From assembly GCF_013240295.1 (NCBI RefSeq), contig NZ_JABETK010000003.1, forward strand, positions 372,001 to 436,000: a DNA stretch of 64,000 nucleotides, in the 5' to 3' direction. A model generated the notes under the pieces. The model did not search any database and was not told the origin of the DNA. It worked only from the letters and a program-made list of their open reading frames with translations. Both the position numbers and the translations under genes were made by a program. This document shows positions 17,993 through 26,710 of this stretch, piece by piece. Origin of the DNA: Neoaquamicrobium sediminum (lineage in GTDB: Bacteria > Pseudomonadota > Alphaproteobacteria > Rhizobiales > Rhizobiaceae). The number at the start of each line of letters is the position of its first letter. Position 1 is the stretch's first letter.

Positions 17993-18248
17993 TCTCGCCC
18001 GCTGGTACACAACAACCAGCCTTTCGGCCCTGGCCTTTGTACCTCCATCGAATGGCAATTGATCGCCTAAATGGTGTTCTCTCAGCACCTTCGAAGCGTT
18101 CATCCGCCGCCAATCTGACCAACGATAGCGGGGCGGCCTGTAATTCGCCTTCCCGTTCGATCGAAACAAAGCATTGACCTTACAGTCGGTGGAAGGTGGA
18201 CCATGGCATGTTCGGGACGAACACACGCGATTGCCAAAGGAGGAATCC

Positions 18249-18536
18249 ATGGCCTCCGACGACAGAATTCTCGCTGAAGCGATTCTCGATGCATTCCGCA
18301 TTGCCCTCACTGAGCAACGGCTGCAGGTAGCGGAGCATCTTCTGATGGCGCTCGAGCGCTTGGAACGGGATGGCTGCTGCCATGCTTGTCCCGCCAAGGC
18401 TTACAAACTCATCTGCGGCGATGAGGTTACAAACCCGGATGAAACCCGTTTGGATCGAGGCGGAGTGTCAATGACGTCGAAAAACCCGAGGCGGCCGGCC
18501 AGCCCACAGGCGCCGCGCGGTTCGCGGCGCTCCTAA
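18249..18536 (+). CDS. Hypothetical small protein with CxxC
   Basis: 95 residues beginning MASDDRILAEAILDAFRIAL, two amphipathic helices, then DGCCHACPAKAYKLICGDE with four cysteines, and a basic tail. AAAGGAGG 6 bases upstream of the ATG is an excellent ribosome site, which is the main reason to believe it. No signal peptide. I do not recognise a family. It lies 250 bases after the cytochrome gene and may be the end of that transcript. Confidence 0.5.
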   Translation: MASDDRILAEAILDAFRIALTEQRLQVAEHLLMALERLERDGCCHACPAKAYKLICGDEVTNPDETRLDRGGVSMTSKNPRRPASPQAPRGSRRS

Positions 18537-18863
18537 GCGGCGTGCTCACCGGCAGAAAGCAGCGCGATTGTCGTACGAGCCCTCAGCCAGGCTCGCACAT
18601 AGCGGACACGGCGTGCCGGCTGGCGTGGAAAGGCGGTTGGCTCAAGCGTGCCATCGTTGGCGAAGCTCTGCCGATCGACCCGTTCGGCGGCCGGTTCTCA
18701 TTGCAATAAGCCTCAAACTCACACCTTGAGATCGCATGGCAGGCTCGCACAGCCGAGCCGACAGAACATTACATTATTTTATACTTCATGGAAGCTCACG
18801 GAAAATGTCCCAACCTAGGATCTTTCCTCGGCACATTGACGTGCCCTCAAAAGGATAGACCAA
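18537..18863. other. Intergenic region without recognised content
   Basis: I see no convincing gene or motif here. A ribosome site (AAAAGGA) for the next gene is at its right end. Confidence 0.4.
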
Positions 18864-19136
18864 ATGAAGAAGCAGCTTATTTTCGTGTCGCTCGCCCTGA
18901 TTTCCATGAGTTCCACTGCTCTGGCGATCGAGCCACTCGCCGAGGGAACATCAAGATTGAATGCCATCCTGCAGGGTCACGGACAACCGGGAGAAACTGC
19001 TACTTCGAGGTCCAATCCCGAGATATCATTTCGTGTCCTCGCCAATGGGCTGGTTGAGCGCACAAACGAACGCTACGGTACGGTTTCCATCATGAACCCC
19101 AAGCAACAGGTTCGGGAGCGTCTCGGCGGTCGCTGA
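18864..19136 (+). CDS. Small exported hypothetical protein
   Basis: 90 residues with a clear signal peptide (KKQLIFVSLALISMSSTALA) and a short mature part: NAILQGHGQPGETATSR, RVLANGLVERTNERYG. No Cys or His cluster and no known domain. AAAAGGA precedes the ATG. It stands alone between the CsoR and CopRS blocks; a strong hairpin follows 100 bases downstream. Function unknown. Confidence 0.55.
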   Translation: MKKQLIFVSLALISMSSTALAIEPLAEGTSRLNAILQGHGQPGETATSRSNPEISFRVLANGLVERTNERYGTVSIMNPKQQVRERLGGR

Positions 19137-19234
19137 ACGGCGTTCACATTTGAGACGGGACCGGCTGTCAATCGGGTGCGACGCCTGCCGGCCTTAGCTG
19201 GAAAACATGCCCGGCAATATCGATCGCAATAACG

Positions 19235-19260
19235 TGCAGGGTCAATGGCCTGACCCTGCA
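19235..19260 (+). terminator. Perfect 10-bp hairpin, possible terminator
   Basis: TGCAGGGTCA and TGACCCTGCA with a 6-base loop, downstream of the small exported protein. No T-tract follows, so termination is only suggested. Confidence 0.4.
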
Positions 19261-19426
19261 GACTTGGGACGATGTGGGCGCCCGAGCCTAGCGACGACTC
19301 CACGGCATTCATTCCGTCGCTTCCCTTGATCAAGGTTTGGCGTCGCCGAGCATAAATCCCCAACCTTGTGAACATGAACCTGTGGCATTTTGGGTGTCAG
19401 AGCGTCGCTTGCCGCCACGTTTTCAC

Positions 19427-19442
19427 CTTACAGAAATGTAAA
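19427..19442 (+). promoter_or_regulatory. Putative CopR box 1
   Basis: CTTACAGAAATGTAAA, an inverted repeat CTTACA-N4-TGTAA, 46 bases upstream of the first gene of the copper operon. Near-identical sites occur at 26267 and 26590, flanking the end of the copRS genes and the porin promoter. Confidence 0.6.
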
Positions 19443-19488
19443 GGACGACTCCTTGACCGACGACGGAGCTTCCAGCATAGCATTAGCC

Positions 19489-19901
19489 ATGGGTGAATCG
19501 CGCCGGATATCGACACGACTTCTGGGACTTGCGGCCAGGCTGCTCCTAGCACTTGTGCTGTTTGCTGCCCCCTATGCGCAGGTAGCGTCTGCAAACTTTA
19601 CATTCGCCGACGCGGACCATCATATGACGATATCTGCCGACACCAACGGCCATCCCGCCTCAGTACATGGGCATTCGCGGGGGAAACCGCTGAAGACACG
19701 GTAAGTGAAGCCGACGGTGCCGCGTTGCCCTTTGCGGCCACAGCAGAGAAGTGTTGTGACCTTTTCTGTGCGGGCGTAGCCTGTATCGTCCCGTTTTACG
19801 GGCTTGCATCCCGCGAACCGATAGTTGTCACCCACATGCTCGTCGATACGAATGTGGCGCCAGGCGAGTGGGTCCTTCCGCACCGGCCTCCGAATACCTG
19901 A
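19489..19901 (+). CDS. Exported His/Cys-rich protein, one frameshift
   Basis: About 137 residues when corrected. Signal peptide (LLGLAARLLLALVLFAAPYAQVAS), His-containing middle (DADHHMT, HGHSRG), then in the next frame a conserved-looking tail AEKCCDLFCAGVACIVPFYG with five cysteines and a final LPHRPPNT. The join needs six instead of five G at 19679-19683. It is the first gene after CopR box 1 and is followed by a lipoprotein and a TolC-like gene. Composition suggests periplasmic copper binding; no family name can be given. Confidence 0.55.
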
Positions 19902-19985
19902 TCTGAATTTCGTTTTGCCGAGTCAATGACCGCAGGAGTTTTGTCCGCGGCAGGACTCCTCGAATTCAACGATCAGGTAATTCAC

Positions 19986-20207
19986 ATGAAAATGACCGTT
20001 TCGATGGTCGCGCTGCCGCTATTCATGGGCGGTTGTGCAGCGACTTTGCCGACTGACGTCACACCGACTCGATCACCCGAACTGCCCTATGAGGTAAGCC
20101 CGCTTCATCACCACAATCCGATTGGCGCCTACACGCACCGCACCCCGGTAGAGCCTCGCCCGTGGCGGGAGCAAAACGATGCTCAGAGACCGGGAGGTGG
20201 TCGATGA
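19986..20207 (+). CDS. Small lipoprotein
   Basis: 73 residues: MKMTVSMVALPLFMGGCAAT with a lipobox ending at Cys17, then a short polar, Pro/His-containing chain (PLHHHNPIGAYTHR). Its stop overlaps the start of the TolC-like gene (ATGA at 20204), indicating translational coupling. It may assist assembly of that outer-membrane protein or bind copper; neither is shown. An in-frame upstream ATG lacks a signal. Confidence 0.6.
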   Translation: MKMTVSMVALPLFMGGCAATLPTDVTPTRSPELPYEVSPLHHHNPIGAYTHRTPVEPRPWREQNDAQRPGGGR

Positions 20208-21683
20208 ACCGCACAGCGAGAACAGCATTGATCCTTGCCCTCCCTCTTGTCGCGGGCGGGTGTGCAGTCACCGCCCAGGAGGCCGTCTACGCGGACGCGT
20301 TCGCCGGGTTCAGCACGGTAGAGGCCACCACACGGACGGCCACCGGCAAGAATGCCGTTTGGATCCAAGACAAGCAGACTGCCGACGCGACAAGCTCGAA
20401 AGTCCAGGCTTTGGTCCGAGGCAAAACGATCAACGCCGACACGGCCGTGCAGGTCGCTCTTCTGAACAACAAGGGGCTTCAGGCTGCCTACGCCGAGCTT
20501 GGACTTTCAGCTGCCGACGCATGGCAGGAAACCATGTTCGTCAATCCGACGGCTTCGATCGGCGTACTCGGCCTGGGCGCGCCCGAACTCGGTGCCTTCC
20601 GAGCTGTCGAGGGAATGATCGTAAACAACATCTTTGCGCTCGTGACGCGGGACAGGCGCATCGACATTGCGGACACCCGCTTTCGCAAGGCACAGCTTGA
20701 TGCGGCGGTCGCGACATTGGCATTGGCCGCGGATACTCGTCGCGCCTGGATCGAAGCCGCCTCGGCGTGGGAGCGTGTTGCCTATCTCAATCAGGCCAAG
20801 GCAGCCGCCGATGCTGCGTCGGAACTAGCGACCAGACTAGGCGAGACTGGGGCTCTGAACAAATCCGGTCAGGCGCGCGAACACGTCTTCTACGCTGAGC
20901 TGGCAGGGCAGACAGCGCGAGCTCGGCTCGCGGCCCGGAGCGCCAAGGCCGAACTCACCCGCCTGATGGGGCTTTGGGGGCGAATGTAGAATACGAGGTT
21001 CCAAACCGGTTGCCCCCGCTGCCGAAATCACTCGCCCGTATCGAAACCATTGAAACCGACGCCCTCGGTCATCGCGCAGACCTGAAGGCAGCCGCTCTGG
21101 AACTTGAGGCGCTGGCCAAGCAGTATGGTCTGACCGATGTCACCCGGTATATGACCGATATCGCTTTGGTAGCCGGCTTTGAAGCCGAGGGGGAACGAGA
21201 GGACGGTGAACGGAAAGTGTCAGTTTCGGGCGACCTGGACCTGGAGGTCGAGTTTGCAATTCCAATCTTCGACAGCGGCCGAGCACGCATGCGACGCGCT
21301 GAACTGGACTACATGGCAGCAGCCAACCGTCTCGCGGAAAGGGCTGTAACGGTGCGATCAGAGGCTCGCTCAGCCTACGACCAGTATAAGTCCACCTATG
21401 ACATAGCGCGCCACTACCGGAACAACGTCTCCCCCTCCGTACAACGATCGAGGAACAATCTCTGCTGACTTACAACGGCATGATCACCAGCACCTTCGAA
21501 TTGCTGGCAGATACGCGCGCCAAGATAGATTCTGTCCTGCTCTCCGTCGATGCGAAGCGCGATTTCTGGCTCGCCGAGGCCAATCTCGCTCCAACCATTT
21601 ACGGAGGCCGCTCCGGCGGCGCGGAGACCGGTGGCGGAGAACCAGAGGCAGTCGCCGATGCGGGCGAAGCGGCAGGCCATTGA
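20204..21683 (+). CDS. TolC-family outer-membrane lipoprotein, two frameshifts
   Basis: About 493 residues when corrected. Lipobox LPLVAGGCAVT at the N-terminus, then two repeats of the outer-membrane efflux domain. The TolC-type helical parts are visible (LNNKGLQAAYAELGLSAAD, DTRRAWIEAASAWERVAYL, RSEARSAYDQYKSTYDIA). The frame breaks after LMGLWG and after NNV. Each is repaired by one base in GGGGG (20976-20980) and CCCCC (21431-21435). It would be the outer channel of an efflux system, yet no RND pump or membrane-fusion gene is present in the window. It is followed 14 bases later by a multicopper oxidase. Confidence 0.75.
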
Positions 21684-21697
21684 GAAAGGTTGGAGCT

Positions 21698-23071
21698 ATG
21701 ATGAATAGAAGACAATTGCTTGGTGCCGGCGCCACCGTCGTTGGTGCTGCGGCATGGACCAAGACCTCAGCCATGGGCCTGCCAGACGCGCCGATAATGG
21801 AAAGCGCTTCGACGCAGTCACCGTTGGTTCCGACATCCGGTCCGGATTACCAGCCGGTCGTCACCCTCAACGGCTGGACGTTGCCCCACAAAATGAACAA
21901 CGGCGTCAAGGAGTTCCATCTCGTCGCCGAACCCGTTGAACGCGAAATGGCCGACGGGATGACCGCCTATCTTTGGGGATACAATGGCCAATCGCCAGGC
22001 CCGACGATCGAAGCTGTCGAAGGTGACCGGGTACGCATCTTCGTGACCAACAAGCTTCCGGAACATACCACCATCCATTGGCACGGCATGATCCTACCCT
22101 GTGGCATGGACGGGGTGGCAGGACTTACACAGCCCGCCATCCCCGCAGGGAAGACGTTCGTCTACGAGTTCGACCTCGTGAAGAGCGGTACCTTCATGTA
22201 CCACCCGCATGGCGACGAAATGGTTCAGATGGCAATGGGTATGATGGGTTTTTTCGTCATCCATCCGAAAGACCCGCAATTTATGAGGGTAGACCGAGAC
22301 TTCGTCTTCCTGCTCAACGCATACGATATCGATCCCGGTTCCTATGTGCCGCGGGTCATGGAGATGACCGATTTCAATATGTGGTGCTGGAACAGCCGCA
22401 TATTTCCGGACATCGATCCCCTGGTGGTTTCGAGAAACGACCGGGTACGCGTCCGGGTCGGCAACCTCACCATGACCAACCATCCCATCCATATGCATGG
22501 CTACGACTTCGAGGTTACCTGCACCGACGGGGGATGGGTGAGGCCAGAAGCGCGTTGGCCGGAGGTATCGATCGACATTCCCGTGGGCGCGATGCGAGCC
22601 TATGAGTTCGACGCCGTCCATGAGGGCGACTGGGCGATCCACTGCCACAAGTCTCACCATACGATGAATGCCATGGGACACGATGTGCCGACCTTCATCG
22701 GCGCTGACAAATCGCGCGTCACGGCAATGATCCGGCGCCTGCAACCCGAATACATGCCGATGGGCACCAAGGGTATGGCGGACATGGCCGAGATGTCGAT
22801 GCCGCTGCCCGATAACACCATCCCGATGATGACGGGATGGGGTCAGTTCGGTGCTATCGAAATGGGCGGAATGTTCTCGGTGGTTAAGGTTCGCGAGGGC
22901 ATTGCCTCCGACGATTACTCGGATCCGGGTGACTATGAGCACCCGCCAGGAACCGTTGCCTACGAATGGACAGGCGACTTGCCTGCCGCTTCAAGCACAA
23001 CAGGCGCGAAGACTCAGGCACCGGCCAAGCCGGCGTCAGAACCAGCAGCCGGACACGGCGGCCACGACTGA
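21698..23071 (+). CDS. Multicopper oxidase, Tat-exported, CopA-like
   Basis: About 457 residues. Tat-type signal MNRRQLLGAGATVVGA. Copper ligand motifs: TTIHWHGMILP, FMYHPHGDE, NHPIHMHGYDF and HCHKSHHTMNAMGH, the last with the extra His/Met seen in plasmid-type copper oxidases. The C-terminal third is Met-rich (EYMPMGTKGMADMAEMSMP). Likely oxidises or sequesters periplasmic copper. ATG codons at 21698 and 21701 are both possible; GGTTGGAG lies upstream. It sits between the TolC-like protein and a cupredoxin in the CopR-box operon. It is a different subfamily from the oxidases at 15.6 and 28.7 kb. Confidence 0.85.
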   Translation: MMNRRQLLGAGATVVGAAAWTKTSAMGLPDAPIMESASTQSPLVPTSGPDYQPVVTLNGWTLPHKMNNGVKEFHLVAEPVEREMADGMTAYLWGYNGQSPGPTIEAVEGDRVRIFVTNKLPEHTTIHWHGMILPCGMDGVAGLTQPAIPAGKTFVYEFDLVKSGTFMYHPHGDEMVQMAMGMMGFFVIHPKDPQFMRVDRDFVFLLNAYDIDPGSYVPRVMEMTDFNMWCWNSRIFPDIDPLVVSRNDRVRVRVGNLTMTNHPIHMHGYDFEVTCTDGGWVRPEARWPEVSIDIPVGAMRAYEFDAVHEGDWAIHCHKSHHTMNAMGHDVPTFIGADKSRVTAMIRRLQPEYMPMGTKGMADMAEMSMPLPDNTIPMMTGWGQFGAIEMGGMFSVVKVREGIASDDYSDPGDYEHPPGTVAYEWTGDLPAASSTTGAKTQAPAKPASEPAAGHGGHD

Positions 23072-23117
23072 CCCGCACAGACCGACAACATCAGCTTCAA
23101 CAATGGAGACAGACCGA

Positions 23118-23597
23118 ATGAAGACAGTAATCGCATCCGTCGCACTACTGATCCTTTCCGCAGGCGTGGCCGTCGCCTCACCAGGCCATTCTGGTAGCCA
23201 CGAAGAAATGGCGGTCGGAATGCCAGGAGACGCGAAGAAGGCAACGCGAACGATCAACGTCACCATGTTCGAAAACGAAGACGGCCAGATGCTCTTTCAG
23301 CCCAATACGTTCGAGGTCAAAGAAGGGCAGACCGTCCGCTTCAGCATCCTGAACAAAGGAGAGCTCGACCACGAATTCGTGCTCGACCAGAAGGAGAAGA
23401 ACGCCGAGCACAGGGCGTTGATGATGAGGTTTCCTGAGATGGAGCACGATGACCCCAATGCCATTCGCCTCGAAGCGGGCAAGCGCGGCAACATCGTCTG
23501 GACATTCTCCAACGCAGGTACTTTCGAATTCGCGTGCCTGATACCTGGCCACTACGAATCCGGCATGCACGGCGCCGTCGAAGTTTCTGCGAAGTAA
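23118..23597 (+). CDS. Periplasmic cupredoxin-like copper protein
   Basis: 159 residues with a signal peptide ending AVAS. The mature part is a plastocyanin/azurin-type domain: FQPNTFEVKEGQTVRFSI, GELDHEFVLD (His ligand) and FACLIPGHYESGMHG (Cys, His, Met ligands), so a type 1 copper site is complete. The N-terminal mature stretch has HSGSHEEMAVGM, adding possible ligands. Small electron-transfer or copper-storage function next to the multicopper oxidase is expected. Confidence 0.85.
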   Translation: MKTVIASVALLILSAGVAVASPGHSGSHEEMAVGMPGDAKKATRTINVTMFENEDGQMLFQPNTFEVKEGQTVRFSILNKGELDHEFVLDQKEKNAEHRALMMRFPEMEHDDPNAIRLEAGKRGNIVWTFSNAGTFEFACLIPGHYESGMHGAVEVSAK

Positions 23598-23621
23598 CTT
23601 TCACTAGAAGGAACACAAAGA

Positions 23622-23900
23622 ATGAAAACCAAGTTCATCATCGCCACAGCCATAGCCGCCTCCATTGCCGCTCCGGTCATGGCGCAAGAATACACGAAGG
23701 GCACCGTCAAGGAGATCAAGGCCGACCAAGAGAAGGTGACTGTGACGCACGAAGAGCTCAAGAATCTCGACATGCCGGCCATGACCATGGTGTTCAAGGT
23801 CGCGGACCCGGCCATGCTCGACAGGCTGGAAGAAGGTGGCAACATCGAGTTCGTGGCCGACCGCGTACGCGGAAAGCTGACGATTACGGATCTGAAATAG
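23622..23900 (+). CDS. cusF: CusF-family periplasmic copper-binding protein
   Basis: 92 residues with a signal peptide and one CusF/CusX domain: GTVKEIKADQEKVTVTHEEL, then LDMPAMTMVFKV, the MxxMxMxF copper(I) site, and EGGNIEFVADRV. CusF hands copper to RND efflux pumps in classical systems. No such pump is in the window, so here it may act as a buffer or donor to the oxidase. It is 24 bases after the cupredoxin and is followed by a strong terminator. Confidence 0.85.
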   Translation: MKTKFIIATAIAASIAAPVMAQEYTKGTVKEIKADQEKVTVTHEELKNLDMPAMTMVFKVADPAMLDRLEEGGNIEFVADRVRGKLTITDLK

Positions 23901-23915
23901 TCACCATTGGCGTTC

Positions 23916-23946
23916 AACCACCGCCCCCGTCGGGGCGGTGGTTCTT
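23916..23946 (+). terminator. Rho-independent-type terminator after cusF
   Basis: 12-bp perfect stem AACCACCGCCCC / GGGGCGGTGGTT with a 4-base loop, followed by CTT. It closes the structural operon ahead of the two-component genes. Confidence 0.65.
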
Positions 23947-24080
23947 CGAATTACAGCGACTCCGATCGCCAAAAAATCACAAAAAATGCAAACGGATACG
24001 CCCACCCGAGCTAGGCATCCAGCTCGGGCATAGCACGAGGTCATCACCGAGGAGGCTATCTCCGAAACAGGGCGATTAAT

Positions 24081-24758
24081 ATGAGGATTTTGCTGGTCGA
24101 AGACGACAAGCGGACGAGTGACTATATCTCGAGCGGCCTCGCATCCTCGGGTCATGTAACGGACGTACTACGTGACGGTAGGGATGCTTTGGCGGCAGGA
24201 CTCAGAGAGCCATACGATGCCGCTATTGTCGATCGAATGATCCCAGGCCTCGACGGCCTTTCCTTAGTTCGCAGCTTGCGGGCAGCCGGCAGCAAGTTGC
24301 CAATTATCCTGTTGACCGCAATGGGTGGGCTTGAGGATCGGGTAGAAGGCCTTGACGCAGGTGCCGATGACTATCTTGCCAAACCATTCGCTTTTAGCGA
24401 ATTGCTAGCGCGCTTGAATGCGGTCGGCAGGCGGCCACCCATCGCTCACCAAAAAACCGTTCTGCGAGTGGCAGATCTGGAGCTCGACTTGGTAAGGCGA
24501 GTCGCAAAGCGGGCCGGACGATGCGTCGAGTTGCTCCCCCGCGAGTTCGCGTTGCTGGAGTTCCTGATGCAAAATGAAGGACGCGTCCTGACAAAAACGA
24601 TGTTGCTGGAACGGATCTGGAACTTCAATTTTGATCCGCAGAGCACCGTTGTAGAGACCCATGTCAGCCGCCTTCGAGCGAAGATTGACAAGCCTTTCGC
24701 AGTTCAGTTGATCCACACGATTCGTAACACCGGATACAGTCTGCATGCACCTCGGTAG
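24081..24758 (+). CDS. copR: OmpR-family response regulator (CopR/CusR-like)
   Basis: 225 residues. Receiver domain with acidic pocket (VEDDK), phospho-acceptor Asp in AIVDRMIPGLDG, Thr in LLTAMGG and Lys in YLAKPFAF. The winged-helix C-terminal domain has LLPREFALLEFL and VETHVSRLRAKID, typical of CusR/CopR/CzcR. It overlaps the kinase gene by 14 bases. The nearby repeats CTTACA-N4-TGTAA are the likely binding sites. Intact. Confidence 0.85.
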   Translation: MRILLVEDDKRTSDYISSGLASSGHVTDVLRDGRDALAAGLREPYDAAIVDRMIPGLDGLSLVRSLRAAGSKLPIILLTAMGGLEDRVEGLDAGADDYLAKPFAFSELLARLNAVGRRPPIAHQKTVLRVADLELDLVRRVAKRAGRCVELLPREFALLEFLMQNEGRVLTKTMLLERIWNFNFDPQSTVVETHVSRLRAKIDKPFAVQLIHTIRNTGYSLHAPR

Positions 24759-26111
24759 ACTGGTCCGCAGCACTCCCTTTCGTCTTGCGGCGCTGTACGT
24801 AGCACTTTTCCTGGCTTCGCTGTCCGGAGGAAATGTCGTCGCCTACAACATGGTTGCGGCCTATCTCTACGAACGGCTGGATTCCCATGTTATGGAGCGC
24901 TACCGCGAAATCCAGTCAGCATATGAAGCCCGTGGAATAGAAGGTGCTGCCGCAATGATCGGCAGTCACGGTCCCGCAATCCGCGGCCAGGAAACGCTCT
25001 ATCTCCTCGCGGTTCCGATGGAGAATTCCTCGCGGGAAACTTCCGGGTACCCTCCGTTCCACAGGGGTTTTCGACCTTTACCGGCGAGAACGAGGACGGA
25101 TCCACCACGAACTACAGGCTCTATCGAGGATCTCTTGGCGAACTGCAGTTGGTGATCGGCGTCAACTACGACGATACGAATCGCCTGAGACGGATCGCTT
25201 TGTTGAGCTTTGGCTGGGCAACCGCTGTCGTTCTGGGCGCTGGACTTGGAGGAGGAGCGCTGTTGGCATTCCGTACGCGCCGTCGCATCGCAACGTTGTC
25301 GGCAACCATGAAACTCGTCGGCGCTGGACAACTTGGGACAAGACTTCCGGTATCAGCCAGACAGGACGATCTTGATGTCCTAGCCACCGAAGTCAATGTC
25401 TCCCTAAAGCAGTTAGAAGCCAGCGTGGCCGCGATGAAACAAGTGACCACTGATATTGCCCACGATCTGAAAACACCGATCGGCAGGCTTTGCCTCACGC
25501 TTGAAGATGCCATCGACAAATCTGGGTCGGACACCGCAGCTCGGTTGCGTCTCGAAGGGGCACTTGCCGAAGTTCTTCAGATCTCGTCCACCTTCGAGGC
25601 ATTGCTGAGGATCTCTCAGATAGAAGCCGGTGCGCGCCGCGGGCGTTTCGGTCTCGTGAGCCTTGAGCTACTTCTGGGGGAAATGTATGAAATCCATGAA
25701 CCGATCGCGGACGAAGCGGGCAAGCAACTGAGTTTGCTTCCAGGAGGAGATAGAGGCGGATCGGAAGTCTGGGGCGACGAAGATTTGCTGCGCCAGATGT
25801 GCGCCAACTTAATTGCCAATGCCATTCGTCACACACAGAAAGGCGCCATAATCCGCCTTGCCAGCGGCTGCCATCAGGGCAGGCCCTTTCTCATGGTCGC
25901 CGACAATGGCCCCGGGATCCCGGAGGCAGAACGTACCAAGGTTTTCAAGAGATTCTACCGTTTGGAAAAGAGCAGGACGACCGAAGGAACCGGCCTTGGC
26001 CTGAGCCTGGTGAAGGCTGTTGCCGATCTGCACGGGGGACATGTTATCCTGACGGATCGCGCGCCAGGTTTGGCCGTGCGCGTAGTGTTTCCGACCAAGC
26101 TTCATGCCTGA
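24745..26111 (+). CDS. copS: Sensor histidine kinase (CopS/CusS-like), one frameshift
   Basis: About 455 residues when corrected. N-terminal membrane helix, periplasmic sensor part, second helix (LLSFGWATAVVLGAGLGG), HAMP, then HisKA with DIAHDLKTPIGRL (His acceptor) and an ATPase domain with NLIANAIRH, VADNGPGIP and GTGLGLSLVK. The periplasmic part breaks between LYLLAVP and DGEFLAGNF at about 25016-25020; one missing base explains it, but here there is no long G/C run. The partner of the upstream regulator by overlap and orientation. Confidence 0.8.
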
Positions 26112-26138
26112 CGCTTTCACGCCGATCTACCGAAGACC

Positions 26139-26179
26139 AAAAAAAAGCCCGCCTGTGGAGGTCAGACACACAGGCGGGC
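26139..26179. terminator. Terminator with A8/hairpin, reads best on the minus strand
   Basis: Stem GCCCGCCTGTG / CACAGGCGGGC with an 11-base loop, preceded by eight A, which become a U-tract for minus-strand transcripts. It also follows the kinase gene on the plus strand. Confidence 0.7.
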
Positions 26180-26266
26180 AATTTGGTCGACGAGGCAGGG
26201 ATGCTGCGTCAACATCGGATACCGGCTTATGCTAGGCCGCATTTCTTGTGGCTGTTTGTCCCGAAT

Positions 26267-26282
26267 CTTACAGATGTGTAAG
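26267..26282 (+). promoter_or_regulatory. Putative CopR box 2
   Basis: CTTACAGATGTGTAAG, a perfect palindrome of CTTACA-N4-TGTAAG, in the 600-base gap between copS and the porin. Confidence 0.6.
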
Positions 26283-26589
26283 AAGCCTCGACCTCACCCA
26301 CGCGCTGGGGTCCAAGCAGCATCGGGTGCGAATTGTGCGGCTACTCGGGTGGTCGCCTAAACACCGCGCAGGGGCGCATCTCTGTTCTTCGGGCTTGGCT
26401 CGGCGTCAGTTCGGATACACGAAACGAACGGGCTTAACAGCAGGCTGTATCTTACCGGTACCGCCTCTGTCGACGGGCATCCACCATGCAACCAATGCGG
26501 ACCAAGAGCACCGGCATGGTGCGGTGCATCGCGCGCCTGCGTTGCAGATGGGCAACACTACTTGTTCCCAACGAATGCCGCGAGCGTCC

Positions 26590-26605
26590 CTTACAGCAAT
26601 GTAAA
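26590..26605 (+). promoter_or_regulatory. Putative CopR box 3
   Basis: CTTACAGCAATGTAAA, 105 bases upstream of the porin start and of the same form as box 1. It suggests that the porin belongs to the same regulon. Confidence 0.55.
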
Positions 26606-26710
26606 GTTCACGCAAGCCTGCTGAAAAACTCGCCCGGCCTAGTCCCATTCGACGCGGTTCGTTTCCTGAAATCGCGTCGTGCTCTTCAATCCCAATCTGG
26701 AGGTAGGACC

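Noticed and set aside
22094..22942. A 282-codon minus-strand frame
   Set aside because: Antisense of the multicopper oxidase; the His-rich look comes from the complement of Met/His codons.
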